Of a stretch of DNA of 42,165 bases, positions 14,421 to 21,545 are shown piece by piece. Source of the DNA: a virus. The DNA lies in the IMG/VR virus record IMGVR_UViG_3300044684_000373, positions 1 through 42,165 of that record. One strand, written 5' to 3'. The notes beneath the pieces were generated by a model, which saw nothing but the letters and a program-made list of their open reading frames with translations, was not told the DNA's origin and made no database searches. The position numbers and the translations under genes are program-made. Within the stretch, counting starts at the first letter, position 1; each line of letters begins with the position of its first letter.

Positions 14421-15599
14421 TCAACTTTCCACGACGCTCCAGTACCTCTCCCACCGCGCCTGAAGCACCCTCAGAATGTCAGCACGCATCTTCGGCGTCG
14501 CGTGGTTGTACGTGCCCTCCATCCCCGTCGTCGCGTGCCCCAGCCGCTCGTCCCGCGCGATCTTCTCGATGTGGTCCTCGCTCAGCCACGTCTCCTGCGT
14601 GTGCCGCAGATCATGGAACCGCAGTCCCTTCACGATCGGCGACGCGGCTTCCCGCGCGGCGTGCCCGCGCACCGTCTCCCGCGCCTCCCAGCCGTCGCAG
14701 GCCGGCCGCCACAACCGCCGGGTGAAGTTCGACCGGCGCCACGGGCCGCCGTCCCGATCCGGGAACAGCAGCTGCTGGCCGGCCGGGAGCGTCGCGAGGT
14801 AGACGGCGAGCAGTTCGACCAGGAATGGCGGCAGCTCGACGACGCGGCCCTTGGCGCCCTTCGGCGGCCCGAAGTAGAGGCCTCGCTCGGCGCTCTCGTG
14901 CAGCGCGCCTTCCTTCTCGTCCAGCTGGTAGTAGCCGGTCGGGCCGCCGGGCGCGTCGGGCATCAGCACCAGGTATTTGCGGCGCATCCCCGCGGCCTCG
15001 CCCCACCGCAGCCCGGTGAACACCGCGACCAGGACGAGGATCGCCTCTGTACGCGGCAGCCGGGCCCGGATCGCCTGGACGGTCTCCAGCTCGATCGCGA
15101 TGCCCTTGCGGGTGCGAAGGTCGGGCGCGGTGCGCTTGCCGCGCCGGCGCCGCGGCCGCACGGGTGAGGAGACGATGCGCCGGTCGTGCGCGGCGTCCGC
15201 CATCAGCAGGCGCAGCACGAGCATGATGCCGGTCACGGTGTTGGGCGCGAGGCGTTTGCTGAGTTTCTTCTCGAAGGCATCGACGGCCAGGCCGTCGATG
15301 TCCCGCAGCGCTTTCGGGCCGAAGGCCGGCTGGATGTGGTTGCGGTAGTAGGAGCCGTAGCGTTCCGCGGTGCGCGGTGCCAGGTCCTGCGCGGGCAGCC
15401 AGTCGCCCCAGTACTTATCCAGGCTGATCTCACCGCGGGCCGGGTCGATCCAGCGGCCTTCGCGGATCGCGGCTTCCTGCTCGTCGCCGAAGTTGAGAGC
15501 GGCTTTCTTCGTGTCGAACCCGGATTCCGATTCGTATCCGCCGTCGGGGCGCAGGTACCGGACGCGCCATTTCTTGCCGCGGCGTTCAGCGAAGGCCAT
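14421..15599 (-). CDS. int: Tyrosine integrase
   Basis: The 392-residue product is a full-length phage integrase. An N-terminal arm-binding domain (about 1-50, KWRVRYLRPDGGYES) and a SAM-like core-binding domain (about 58-150, LAPRTAERYGSYYRNHI) precede the catalytic domain. Catalytic residues are visible: Arg in TGLRWGEA (about 196), Lys near PPKGAKGR, HDLRH (about 325-329), GHATTG, and Tyr in EGTYNHAT (about 358). Its 3' end lies next to attP, the usual arrangement for recombination at a tRNA gene. The start overlaps the upstream membrane protein gene by 14 bases, so the two are probably one operon. Confidence 0.95.
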   Translation of the reverse strand: MAFAERRGKKWRVRYLRPDGGYESESGFDTKKAALNFGDEQEAAIREGRWIDPARGEISLDKYWGDWLPAQDLAPRTAERYGSYYRNHIQPAFGPKALRDIDGLAVDAFEKKLSKRLAPNTVTGIMLVLRLLMADAAHDRRIVSSPVRPRRRRGKRTAPDLRTRKGIAIELETVQAIRARLPRTEAILVLVAVFTGLRWGEAAGMRRKYLVLMPDAPGGPTGYYQLDEKEGALHESAERGLYFGPPKGAKGRVVELPPFLVELLAVYLATLPAGQQLLFPDRDGGPWRRSNFTRRLWRPACDGWEARETVRGHAAREAASPIVKGLRFHDLRHTQETWLSEDHIEKIARDERLGHATTGMEGTYNHATPKMRADILRVLQARWERYWSVVES

Positions 15600-16176
15600 G
15601 GTGCCTCGCCGGCCGCGGCGGGTGGATGGCTGCTTCGGCGGCCGCGCGGATGCGCAGCCTGGCCTCGAGGGCAGTCTCGCGTTCCTGGATGGCGTGGGTG
15701 AGCAGCGGGCCGACGACGGCGGCGCCGGTGCACTGGACGGCCGGGATCAGGACGATGACGAGCGCGAAGATCAGGTTGGTGCTGTCCGGGTGCCACACGC
15801 TGATCAGGATCGGTAGGCCGATGCCGAGTGCTGCGACCCACGATACCGCGCCGATCCAGCCGAAGACGCGCCAGCGTGCCGGGTCCGGTTCGGTCTGCTT
15901 CGTCGGGTCGACGGTGGCGTGCCAGATGTGGGCGAGATCGTCGAGTCCGACGCGCAGTGCGGAGAGCTGAAAGGCGAGGCAGGCCAGCGCGAGCACCATC
16001 GTTTCGCCGAAGTCGTAGACGGTGAGGTTGGCGTGTGGTGTGTGCAGGAAGGTGTGGTAGGCGTACCAGGCCAGTGCGATGCACCACAGGACGGTGGTGG
16101 TGATCGCGGCGGTTTTGGTGTCGACGTGTTCGACGGTGCGGGTGAGTAGGGATTGAGGGACGTTCAAGGCTCGCAT
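15586..16176 (-). CDS. Four-span membrane protein upstream of integrase
   Basis: A 196-residue protein with about four transmembrane segments: about 23-43 (TTTVLWCIALAWYAYHTF), 57-76, 107-128 (WIGAVSWVAALGIGLPILISV) and 134-157 (LIFALVIVLIPAVQCTGAAVV). A basic cytoplasmic C-terminus follows. AGGGGAG precedes the ATG. It shares a transcript with the integrase, so it could act in lysogeny, for example in superinfection exclusion. This role is inferred from context only, and I recognise no family. Confidence 0.7.
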   Translation of the reverse strand: MRALNVPQSLLTRTVEHVDTKTAAITTTVLWCIALAWYAYHTFLHTPHANLTVYDFGETMVLALACLAFQLSALRVGLDDLAHIWHATVDPTKQTEPDPARWRVFGWIGAVSWVAALGIGLPILISVWHPDSTNLIFALVIVLIPAVQCTGAAVVGPLLTHAIQERETALEARLRIRAAAEAAIHPPRPARHHGLR

Positions 16177-16234
16177 ACTCCCCTGTTAGCGATCTCAGTT
16201 CTTTGCGTCGGCCGCCCGCACAGCCGGACTTACC

Positions 16235-16262
16235 AAGTTACGACGGTCTTGCCGTCCGTAAA
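16235..16262 (-). promoter_or_regulatory. Candidate promoter for the membrane protein-integrase operon
   Basis: On the reverse strand TTTACG (16257-16262) and TAACTT (16235-16240) are 16 bp apart. The spacer holds an inverted repeat, GACGG-TCTTG-CCGTC (16242-16256), which could be an operator. The start codon lies about 60 bases downstream. The rest of 16177-16295 holds no gene; a minute ATG frame near 16270 closes after a few codons. Confidence 0.4.
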
Positions 16263-16295
16263 GGGAGATGGGATGAGCCGTTTGTAACAATACGG

Positions 16296-16781
16296 CTACG
16301 TACCGTTCGGCACTGTGTCTCCACGTTCTGCCTGATGGGCCCTCAGATCAGCTTCGAGCTCGAACTCGGCGAGGCGCCTTGCCTCCTCGACGCGCCGTAG
16401 AAAGTCCTCCGCGCGCGCCTTGCGAACTTCAATCGGCAGATGTTCGAGTCCGTAGATCTTGTCGAGCATCGGGTCGACGAGCGGGTTGCCGGTGTCCGCG
16501 ACGAGGTCGCTGTCCAGGACACGGCCGGTGCGCAGCAGCATCTCGCGCACATTCGTCCCGAGGTGGGGTGCGAGCTTGACCATGGTCTGCACATCGGGGA
16601 TGCGTTGCCCGTTCATGATCTTCGAAATCACTGCGAGCGACACGTCTGAATCCTCGGCGAGTCGCGTCGGGCCGCCTGCGCGGGTGCCGTCGATCGGGTA
16701 GCCGTTGCGGCGCATGAGGGTGACGAACCAGGCCCCGAAGCCTTGAGGGTCGTCGCGTCGCTCTGCTGGCTTGCTTGCCAT
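16296..16781 (-). CDS. XRE-family immunity repressor
   Basis: A 161-residue protein. Residues about 15-80 are a helix-turn-helix domain (FVTLMRRNGYPIDG, then PTRLAEDSDVSLAVISKIMNG and PDVQTMVKLAPHLG). Residues about 110-161 are helical and charged and could dimerise. No S24 peptidase domain is present, so induction would not follow the LexA-like cleavage route. It is divergent from the Cro-like gene at 17015, with operator-like sites between them, the standard layout of a genetic switch. No ribosome site precedes the ATG and a -10 box lies just upstream, so the mRNA is probably leaderless, as for lambda cI from PRM. Confidence 0.85.
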   Translation of the reverse strand: MASKPAERRDDPQGFGAWFVTLMRRNGYPIDGTRAGGPTRLAEDSDVSLAVISKIMNGQRIPDVQTMVKLAPHLGTNVREMLLRTGRVLDSDLVADTGNPLVDPMLDKIYGLEHLPIEVRKARAEDFLRRVEEARRLAEFELEADLRAHQAERGDTVPNGT

Positions 16782-16834
16782 ACGGAAAGAGTAGCGGGAC
16801 GCGCTGCCCCCTTTGTCATGGTTTCCGTTCGGAA
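16775..16834 (-). promoter_or_regulatory. Repressor promoter with two operator-like sites
   Basis: A reverse-strand -10 TACTCT (16788-16793) lies about 7 bases before the ATG, with a weak -35 ATGACA (16813-16818) 19 bp further up. TTTCCG-TT-CGGAAA (16821-16834) is a perfect inverted repeat, and TTGCCATACGGAAA (16775-16788) matches it at 11 of 14 positions while covering the start codon. This suggests autorepression. Confidence 0.5.
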
Positions 16835-16949
16835 AGTTTGCAGGTCAGCTGATCAACGCGCCGAGCCGCACATTTCCACACGTCAACGTGGGGCGCGCGG
16901 GGGCTCACTTCCGACAACCGTGCGAGAAAGCGCGCATCCCGACCCGTAC

Positions 16950-16994
16950 TTGCGGGACGTCCGGTTAGAGCGTAAATTGCGGGACGTCCGGAAA
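16950..16994 (+). promoter_or_regulatory. Early (Cro-side) promoter with duplicated operator
   Basis: TTGCGG (16950-16955) and TAAATT (16973-16978), 17 bp apart, form a good promoter. The 15-mer TTGCGGGACGTCCGG occurs at 16950-16964 and again at 16977-16991, 27 bp apart. Each copy contains the palindrome GGACGTCC. One copy covers the -35 and the other the start site. A CGGAAAG element also shared with the repressor-side sites sits at 16989-16995. The rest of 16782-17014 has no gene. Confidence 0.65.
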
Positions 16995-17014
16995 GTACGC
17001 AGGAAGGAGGCTCG

Positions 17015-17287
17015 GTGCCGACGAAGGAAAGGCTCTCGCTGCCCTCGACGGTGCAGTTGCGTCTCGACCACTTCGAGAAGATCTCGAAGACCGCCGGGCT
17101 AGCGACGCTGGCGGCGCAGGCTGCTCACTGCAACCTCACCGAGGGCGGCCTCAGCAAGATCAAGGCGCGGCGGTACGCGCCGAGCGGCCGCAGTATCGGC
17201 TCGATCATGAGCGCGTTCCCACAGTGGGCCTTCGAGGACCTTTTCGAGGTCGTGCCCACCGGTGAGCCCGACGAGGCCACACCGTGA
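17015..17287 (+). CDS. Cro-like DNA-binding protein
   Basis: A 90-residue protein from a GTG with an excellent ribosome site (AGGAAGGAGG). Residues about 20-75 read as a small helix-turn-helix domain (GLATLAAQAAHCNLTEGGLSKIK, then IGSIMSAFPQWAFEDLF), with basic residues in the recognition helix. It is the first gene right of the early promoter and opposite the repressor, the position of Cro-type proteins. Its stop overlaps the next start by 4 bases. Confidence 0.65.
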   Translation: MPTKERLSLPSTVQLRLDHFEKISKTAGLATLAAQAAHCNLTEGGLSKIKARRYAPSGRSIGSIMSAFPQWAFEDLFEVVPTGEPDEATP

Positions 17288-17535
17288 CCGCGCTCGCCGA
17301 CACCCCGGCCGAGCCGCTGATCTACGACCCTGCGCAAGCCTCGCTGCGGCTCGGCTGCGACGCGAACGGCCGGCCGATCAAGACGGCGAACTGGCTCAAG
17401 ACGCAGGCGCGCGCCGGGACAATCCCGCACACCCGTATCGGCAAGACCATCTGCTTCTCGGAGCAGAACCTGGTCGACCTGGTCGCGCAGGAGTCGCGCG
17501 AGGTCGGCAGCGGCGGCCGCAAGAAGCGCCGCTAG
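17284..17535 (+). CDS. Excisionase-like MerR-type helix-turn-helix protein
   Basis: An 83-residue protein, GTG start coupled to the Cro-like gene. Residues about 11-70 follow the excisionase HTH pattern: YDPAQASLRLG, then NWLKTQARAGTIPHTRIGKTI, then FSEQNLVDLVAQ. The C-terminus is basic (GGRKKRR). It is a good candidate for Xis, which would bind the attP arms and reverse integration, but similar small HTH proteins can serve as regulators. Confidence 0.7.
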   Translation: MTALADTPAEPLIYDPAQASLRLGCDANGRPIKTANWLKTQARAGTIPHTRIGKTICFSEQNLVDLVAQESREVGSGGRKKRR

Positions 17536-17615
17536 TTACTGCGGCCCACCGCTGTGAACGGTGAGCCGCGGACCCATCCACCTAAGAGCTCTCGATCGAG
17601 AGGTGAACGAGTTCT

Positions 17616-18251
17616 ATGTCCGCATTGAACCGCATCGGTATCGCGTCGGCCAAGCCCGGCCGCCACGCGCGCCGCGGCAACGAGCCGCGGGAATTGATGT
17701 TCCCGGAGTTGCACGAGCCGGTCGACGTCGACGAGTCGCCGACACCGCCGATCGCGACGGCGAGGGTGGTCGACGGGACGCCGAAGCCCGCGCAGGCGCC
17801 CGGCCTCGCGCCGGTCCCGGCGCCGTGGCTGCCGGCTGTGGTCGACGAGCCGTCGGCGCGCGGTCCGCGTCCGAACGTGCCCGCAGTGGGCGCGGCGTTC
17901 CCGGCGCGGATGACCGCGTGGGAGCACGAGATCCTGGCCGGCCGCAGCCACGCGCAGTTCGCGCAGGAGACCCGCGAGCAGAACGAGGCCTGGCAGGCGC
18001 GGATCGACCGCCTGGCCGAGTATTTCCGCCAGGTCGACGAGCGGTTCGTGCGCGGGCCCGAGCACTACGTGCGCGAGAAGACCATCTTCGACCTCGACCA
18101 GATCGGGCGCCGGTCGGCGTGGATGCGGCAGGAGCTGGTGGACCGCCCGTACGAGTTCGGGCCGCCTGCGCGGGCGCGTCACGCGTTGCCGCGCCGGATC
18201 CCCGGTGCCGCCCTGGCCGCGATCGAGGCCGCGCAGGCGGTGACGGTCTGA
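17616..18251 (+). CDS. Hypothetical early protein, 211 residues
   Basis: Start ATG at 17616 with GAGAGG upstream. The N-terminal half (about 1-100) is Pro/Ala/Arg-rich and probably disordered. Residues about 100-190 are charged helices (WEHEILAGRSHAQFAQETREQNEAWQ in part, then REKTIFDLDQIGRRS) that could form a coiled coil. It opens the early operon after an 80-bp gap and its stop abuts the next ATG. Family unknown. Confidence 0.6.
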   Translation: MSALNRIGIASAKPGRHARRGNEPRELMFPELHEPVDVDESPTPPIATARVVDGTPKPAQAPGLAPVPAPWLPAVVDEPSARGPRPNVPAVGAAFPARMTAWEHEILAGRSHAQFAQETREQNEAWQARIDRLAEYFRQVDERFVRGPEHYVREKTIFDLDQIGRRSAWMRQELVDRPYEFGPPARARHALPRRIPGAALAAIEAAQAVTV

Positions 18252-18529
18252 TGGCCGGGACGACCAGGCGCGTCGGTGCTCTCGCCGGCCTGCGCAGGAT
18301 GCTGGACGAGCTGGACGCGCACCCGACGCTGCCGGTCCCTTCGACGGTCACGGTCAACGTGCACGCCGACAACGACCTGGATGGTTTCGAGCGCGTGACC
18401 CGCGCTGCCCACGTGATGGGTGTGCCGACGGTGACCACGGCGAAAGGCACGCAGCGCGCCGAGAAGAAGTTCGGCCCGGTCACCTTCGCCGTCGTGTACC
18501 ACCCGACCAACGTGGCGGTGACCCGATGA
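18251..18529 (+). CDS. Hypothetical early protein, 92 residues
   Basis: The ATG follows the upstream stop directly (TGATG). The protein starts with a basic helix (RRVGALAGLRRMLDELDAHP), followed by an alpha/beta region (VTVNVHADNDLDGFERVTRAAHVMG in part) and a final strand pair (FGPVTFAVVYHP). The compact composition suggests a folded single-domain protein. I recognise no family. It overlaps the next gene by 4 bases. Confidence 0.6.
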   Translation: MAGTTRRVGALAGLRRMLDELDAHPTLPVPSTVTVNVHADNDLDGFERVTRAAHVMGVPTVTTAKGTQRAEKKFGPVTFAVVYHPTNVAVTR

Positions 18530-18846
18530 CCGCCGCAGGCAAGCGCGACTACGAGGTCACCTTCACTCGCATCGGCCGCACCGGAAACAGCGCGCCGCTC
18601 ACGCTCGCGGCGTCTGTCAACGACGGACCGGCAGTAGCCGTCGCCGAAGACTTGATCGAGGCCATCCACGGGCACGCGCGGCCGTACATCGCCTCCAGCG
18701 TGCTGGAAATCGTGCTCTCGTACGGCTCTGACGAAGAGCCACAGCCGCCGAGCGCCGACGACCTCGACGGATCGACCGGCAGCCTCATCGTCGGCGGCTT
18801 CCGCACGGCGGGTCAGTTCACCGTGCGGGAGGTGACCGCACGATGA
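18526..18846 (+). CDS. Hypothetical early protein, 106 residues
   Basis: Coupled by ATGA overlap with both neighbours. The protein is mixed alpha/beta (YEVTFTRIGRTG; VAVAEDLIEAIHGHARPYI; VLEIVLSYG), with a Pro/Asp loop about residue 70-80 and a closing strand (FTVREVTAR). No catalytic motif visible. The similar size and beta-alpha-beta pattern of this and its 92-residue neighbour suggest a functional pair. Confidence 0.55.
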   Translation: MTAAGKRDYEVTFTRIGRTGNSAPLTLAASVNDGPAVAVAEDLIEAIHGHARPYIASSVLEIVLSYGSDEEPQPPSADDLDGSTGSLIVGGFRTAGQFTVREVTAR

Positions 18847-19256
18847 CGATCATCGACCACACGACCGGCGCCGAGCTGCTGTTCGCGTCCGGCCAGGATC
18901 CGACCAGCACGCGGGATGCGGCGCGGGCGATCGTGCGCCAGTACCGGCTGCACCCGGACATCGCCGAGAGCGTGGCGCAGATGGCGCAGGAGTTCGGCGA
19001 CCACCCGGACGCGGCGGCCGCGCGCATGGCCCGCTGCCGGAAGCTCGCCCCGGCCCGGATCGACCTGCCCGACACCCTCGACCCCGACCTCGTGGCGCTC
19101 ATCGGCTGCAAGCACCCCGAGTGCCCGCGCACCGAGGGCCTCCAGCTCTACGGCCACGACCTGCTGTGCCCCATGCACGCCGCGGACGCATTGCGCGACG
19201 CGCTGCTCGGCGAGAGCGCCGGCTACACCAACGACGAGGAGTGCGACCGTGGCTGA
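18843..19256 (+). CDS. Putative zinc-binding early protein
   Basis: A 137-residue protein coupled by overlaps to both neighbours. Residues about 25-75 are helical. Residues about 88-117 hold CKHPECPR ... LLCPMHAADAL, that is CxHxxC followed by CxxH, a likely zinc-binding knuckle. It overlaps the Sak4-like gene by 8 bases, so it could assist recombination or replication. Function unproven. Confidence 0.6.
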   Translation: MTIIDHTTGAELLFASGQDPTSTRDAARAIVRQYRLHPDIAESVAQMAQEFGDHPDAAAARMARCRKLAPARIDLPDTLDPDLVALIGCKHPECPRTEGLQLYGHDLLCPMHAADALRDALLGESAGYTNDEECDRG

Positions 19257-20517
19257 CTTCGTATTCGCCCCGGCGACCAAGGAGCAGGAGAAGGCGCGCA
19301 TCGCGCTGGAGGGACCCTCGGGTTCCGGCAAGACGTGGACCGCGCTGTCGATCGCGCAAGGCCTCGGTCAGCGCACCGCAGTCATCGACACCGAACGCGG
19401 CTCGGCGAGCAAGTACGCGTCGGACTTCGCGTTCGACGTGTGCAAGCTCTACACCTTCGACCCGCGCGACCTGGTCAAGGCGCTTGCCGCGGCCGCGGCC
19501 GCCGGGTACGACACCGCGATCGTGGACAGCTTCTCGCACTTCTGGATGGGTGCGGGCGGCATGCTCGAGCAGGTCGACGCGTTCGCCAAGCGCTCCAACT
19601 CCGGCAACAGCTTCGCGGCGTGGAAGGACGCCCGGCCGATGGAACGCGACATGATCGATTCGCTGCTCGCGTTCCCCGGCCACGTGATCGTCACGATGCG
19701 GACGAAGTCCGAGTGGGTGATCACCGAGAACGACCGCGGCCGTAAGGAGCCGAAGAAGATCGGCCTGAAGGCCGAGCAACGCGACGGGATCGAGTACGAA
19801 TTCGACGTCGTCGGCACGCTCGATCTCGATCACAACCTGGTGGTCAGCAAGTCGCGTATCAGCATCCTGGCCGACAAGGTCATAAACCGGCCCGGCACGG
19901 AGTTCGGTGCGCAGGTCCTCGGTTGGCTTTCGGACGGCCAGAAGTTGCCGACCGTCAGCGACTACTTGCAGCAGTTGGCCGAGGCGACGAACGCGGACCA
20001 GGTGCGTGAGCTGTGGCGCGAGGTCGCGGGCCGGAATCTCGGCGGCGCGCCGTGCATCGGGCCGAACGGCGAGCCGACGACGCTGATCAACCTGATCACC
20101 GCGCGCGGTGGCCAGCTCGTTCCCGGCGCTCCCGCAACAGCACCGGCTCAGCCGCAGCAGGCGGCGCCGCAGCGTTCTGGGAAGGCTCAGCGGTCGAAGG
20201 GCGACCCGCCGGAAGACGACCCGTGGGCTACCGCGGCGCCGGCGACCACAACGCCTCCAACCCCGCCAGCCGAGGCCGCGGCCGGACCGCCCGAAGGCTG
20301 GACCGCGGAGGACGCCGAGCAGCTGTGCGCGGACTTCATCGTCAAGATCGAAGGCGCCCGGTCGGAGCGTGAACTGGTCGAGATCGCCGGCCAGATCGGC
20401 GCTGCGGTGCAGGCGAAGAAACTTACGCCCGAGCACCGGGACGTGCTGCTGGATCAGCACGCGAAGGCGCAGCGCGTCGGCCGCGGCCGCCGTCAGCCGG
20501 TCGGAGCGTCCTCATGA
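19249..20517 (+). CDS. Sak4-like RecA-fold recombination ATPase
   Basis: A 422-residue protein from a GTG overlapping the upstream gene. Walker A is GPSGSGKT (about 22-29), followed by IDTERGSASKYA (about 46-57) and a Walker B-like TAIVDSFSHFW (about 86-96). The block HVIVTMRTKSEW and the ISILADKVINRPG region match the phage AAA/RecA-core family called Sak4, a single-strand annealing recombinase partner. Residues about 300-340 and 370-422 are helical pieces separated by an Ala/Pro/Gln-rich linker, an extension beyond the usual core. Function is likely recombination-dependent repair or replication. Confidence 0.8.
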   Translation: MADFVFAPATKEQEKARIALEGPSGSGKTWTALSIAQGLGQRTAVIDTERGSASKYASDFAFDVCKLYTFDPRDLVKALAAAAAAGYDTAIVDSFSHFWMGAGGMLEQVDAFAKRSNSGNSFAAWKDARPMERDMIDSLLAFPGHVIVTMRTKSEWVITENDRGRKEPKKIGLKAEQRDGIEYEFDVVGTLDLDHNLVVSKSRISILADKVINRPGTEFGAQVLGWLSDGQKLPTVSDYLQQLAEATNADQVRELWREVAGRNLGGAPCIGPNGEPTTLINLITARGGQLVPGAPATAPAQPQQAAPQRSGKAQRSKGDPPEDDPWATAAPATTTPPTPPAEAAAGPPEGWTAEDAEQLCADFIVKIEGARSERELVEIAGQIGAAVQAKKLTPEHRDVLLDQHAKAQRVGRGRRQPVGASS

Positions 20518-21140
20518 CGACGCAGACGTTGATCGCGGGGACTCCGGAGGCCGACCTCGAGGCCGCGCGGCTGGAGCGTGACGGCAAGAGCGTCTCGCAG
20601 ATCGCCGCCCGGTTCGATCCGATGCTCTCGCCTGGAGCCGTGAAGGCTGCGATTGCGCGCGGACGTCACCAGCTCAACCAGCAGGCGCCGAAGCCGAGTC
20701 CGCTGGTGCGGCCCGCGCCGCAGGCCTCGCCGTCCGCATCCGAACCCGCCCCCGTGCCGGATCCGGTCGAGCAGCTGCTCGCGTGGGCCGAGTCCGCTGG
20801 TGCGGCCCGCGCCGCAGGCCTCGCCGTCCGCATACGTCGACAACTGACGGAGCTGACCGCGCTGCGCGAGCAGCACGTGAGGACCGAGGAGGCGCGCCGG
20901 TCCGTCTCCGCGCTGGAGAAGCAGCTCGCGGCCGCGAAGGCGCAGCTGCGGCAGCTCACCACGGTCAAGCCGAGGCAACCGGAGGCCGCGCAGGCGCCGC
21001 AGCCAGGTTCGAAGGAGGAGCGCACTCTTATCCGAGCGTGGGCGCGCGAGCAGGGCTACCCGGTGGGCGACGTCGGCGTGATCGGCAAGCAGATCGTCGA
21101 AGAGTACCGAGCGGCGCACGCCGGTTCGGGCGCTGACTGA
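20514..21140 (+). CDS. Protein with HTH and Lsr2-like C-terminal domain
   Basis: A 208-residue protein. Residues about 10-58 form a helix-turn-helix (RLERDGKSVSQIAARFD, then PGAVKAAIARGRHQL). Residues about 60-85 are a Pro-rich linker and about 90-150 a coiled coil (TALREQHVRTEEARRS, then ALEKQLAAAKAQLRQL). Residues about 170-203 match the Lsr2 DNA-binding fold (LIRAWAREQGYPV, then IVEEYRAAH), but the RGR hook of Lsr2 is replaced by VGV. Lsr2 silences foreign AT-rich DNA in actinomycetes. This protein might interfere with or mimic it. An exact 47-bp duplication lies inside the gene. Confidence 0.7.
   Translation: MTTQTLIAGTPEADLEAARLERDGKSVSQIAARFDPMLSPGAVKAAIARGRHQLNQQAPKPSPLVRPAPQASPSASEPAPVPDPVEQLLAWAESAGAARAAGLAVRIRRQLTELTALREQHVRTEEARRSVSALEKQLAAAKAQLRQLTTVKPRQPEAAQAPQPGSKEERTLIRAWAREQGYPVGDVGVIGKQIVEEYRAAHAGSGAD
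20693..20833 (+). repeat. 47-bp perfect direct repeat, two copies read in different frames
   Basis: Copy 1 is 20693-20739 and copy 2 is 20787-20833, offset 94 bp. Because 94 is not a multiple of 3, the same DNA encodes SPLVRPAPQASPSA in copy 1 and AESAGAARAAGLAVRI in copy 2. Copy 2 reads like the natural start of the coiled coil, so copy 1 is probably the inserted one. Confidence 0.9.
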
Positions 21141-21343
21141 TGAGCCCGGTCGGTCAGGCAGTCACCGGGGCGCTCGCGCTGCTCGGGCTCGCCCTCACTG
21201 CGTGGGGTTTGTGGCCGGCCTTCAGCGCGTGGCGTGCACAGCGGGTGATCCTGCGCCACTTCCGGCGGCAGATGCGTGCCCTGAATTCCGACCACGTCCG
21301 TAACTGGAGCTGGTCGAACGGCGGCCGTGAGCCGCCCCGTTGA
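21140..21343 (+). CDS. Small membrane protein, 67 residues
   Basis: The ATG overlaps the upstream stop (TGATG). One or two N-terminal hydrophobic segments (about 5-28, GQAVTGALALLGLALTAWG) are followed by a basic cytoplasmic tail (WRAQRVILRHFRRQMR). It is the last gene before a 200-bp structured gap. No family recognised. Confidence 0.55.
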   Translation: MSPVGQAVTGALALLGLALTAWGLWPAFSAWRAQRVILRHFRRQMRALNSDHVRNWSWSNGGREPPR

Positions 21344-21432
21344 AAGCTCCCCGGCGCGTTGCTCTCCCCTGACACGCGCGTCGGGACCGCAGCCGGCCGC
21401 CCTTGAGGGTGGGCGCTCCCGGCTGTGGAGAA

Positions 21433-21526
21433 GGGCCGCTCCCGATCTCCCGGTGCGTCGGGAGCGGCCCACCCTCCAACCCTCCCTAAAGCTCCGGTGG
21501 CCCGGGCCGCACTCCCGGGCCACCGG
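21433..21526. promoter_or_regulatory. Two perfect 13-bp hairpins in a 202-bp gap
   Basis: Hairpin 1 pairs GGGCCGCTCCCGA (21433-21445) with TCGGGAGCGGCCC (21458-21470). Hairpin 2 pairs CCGGTGGCCCGGG (21494-21506) with CCCGGGCCACCGG (21514-21526). GAGGGTGGG (21405-21413) could also pair with CCCACCCTC (21468-21476), giving an alternative fold. No U tract follows. The gap 21344-21545 has no gene I can support and interrupts an otherwise gapless operon, so it may be a terminator-attenuator, an RNA processing site or a small RNA. Confidence 0.7.
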
Positions 21527-21545
21527 CCTACCCGAAGGAACGTCA

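Noticed and set aside
16250-16290. Small rightward gene after TAAAGGGAGATGGG near 16270
   Set aside because: The ribosome-site-like sequence is followed by ATG frames that close within a few codons.
19099-20460. Leftward open frame of 453 codons opposite the Sak4-like gene
   Set aside because: Antisense shadow of third-position GC bias. The forward frame holds Walker motifs.
21327-21545. N-terminal extension of the 21546 protein back to 21327
   Set aside because: It would read through two strong hairpins, overlaps the preceding gene and lacks a ribosome site, while the ATG at 21546 has one and begins a membrane anchor.
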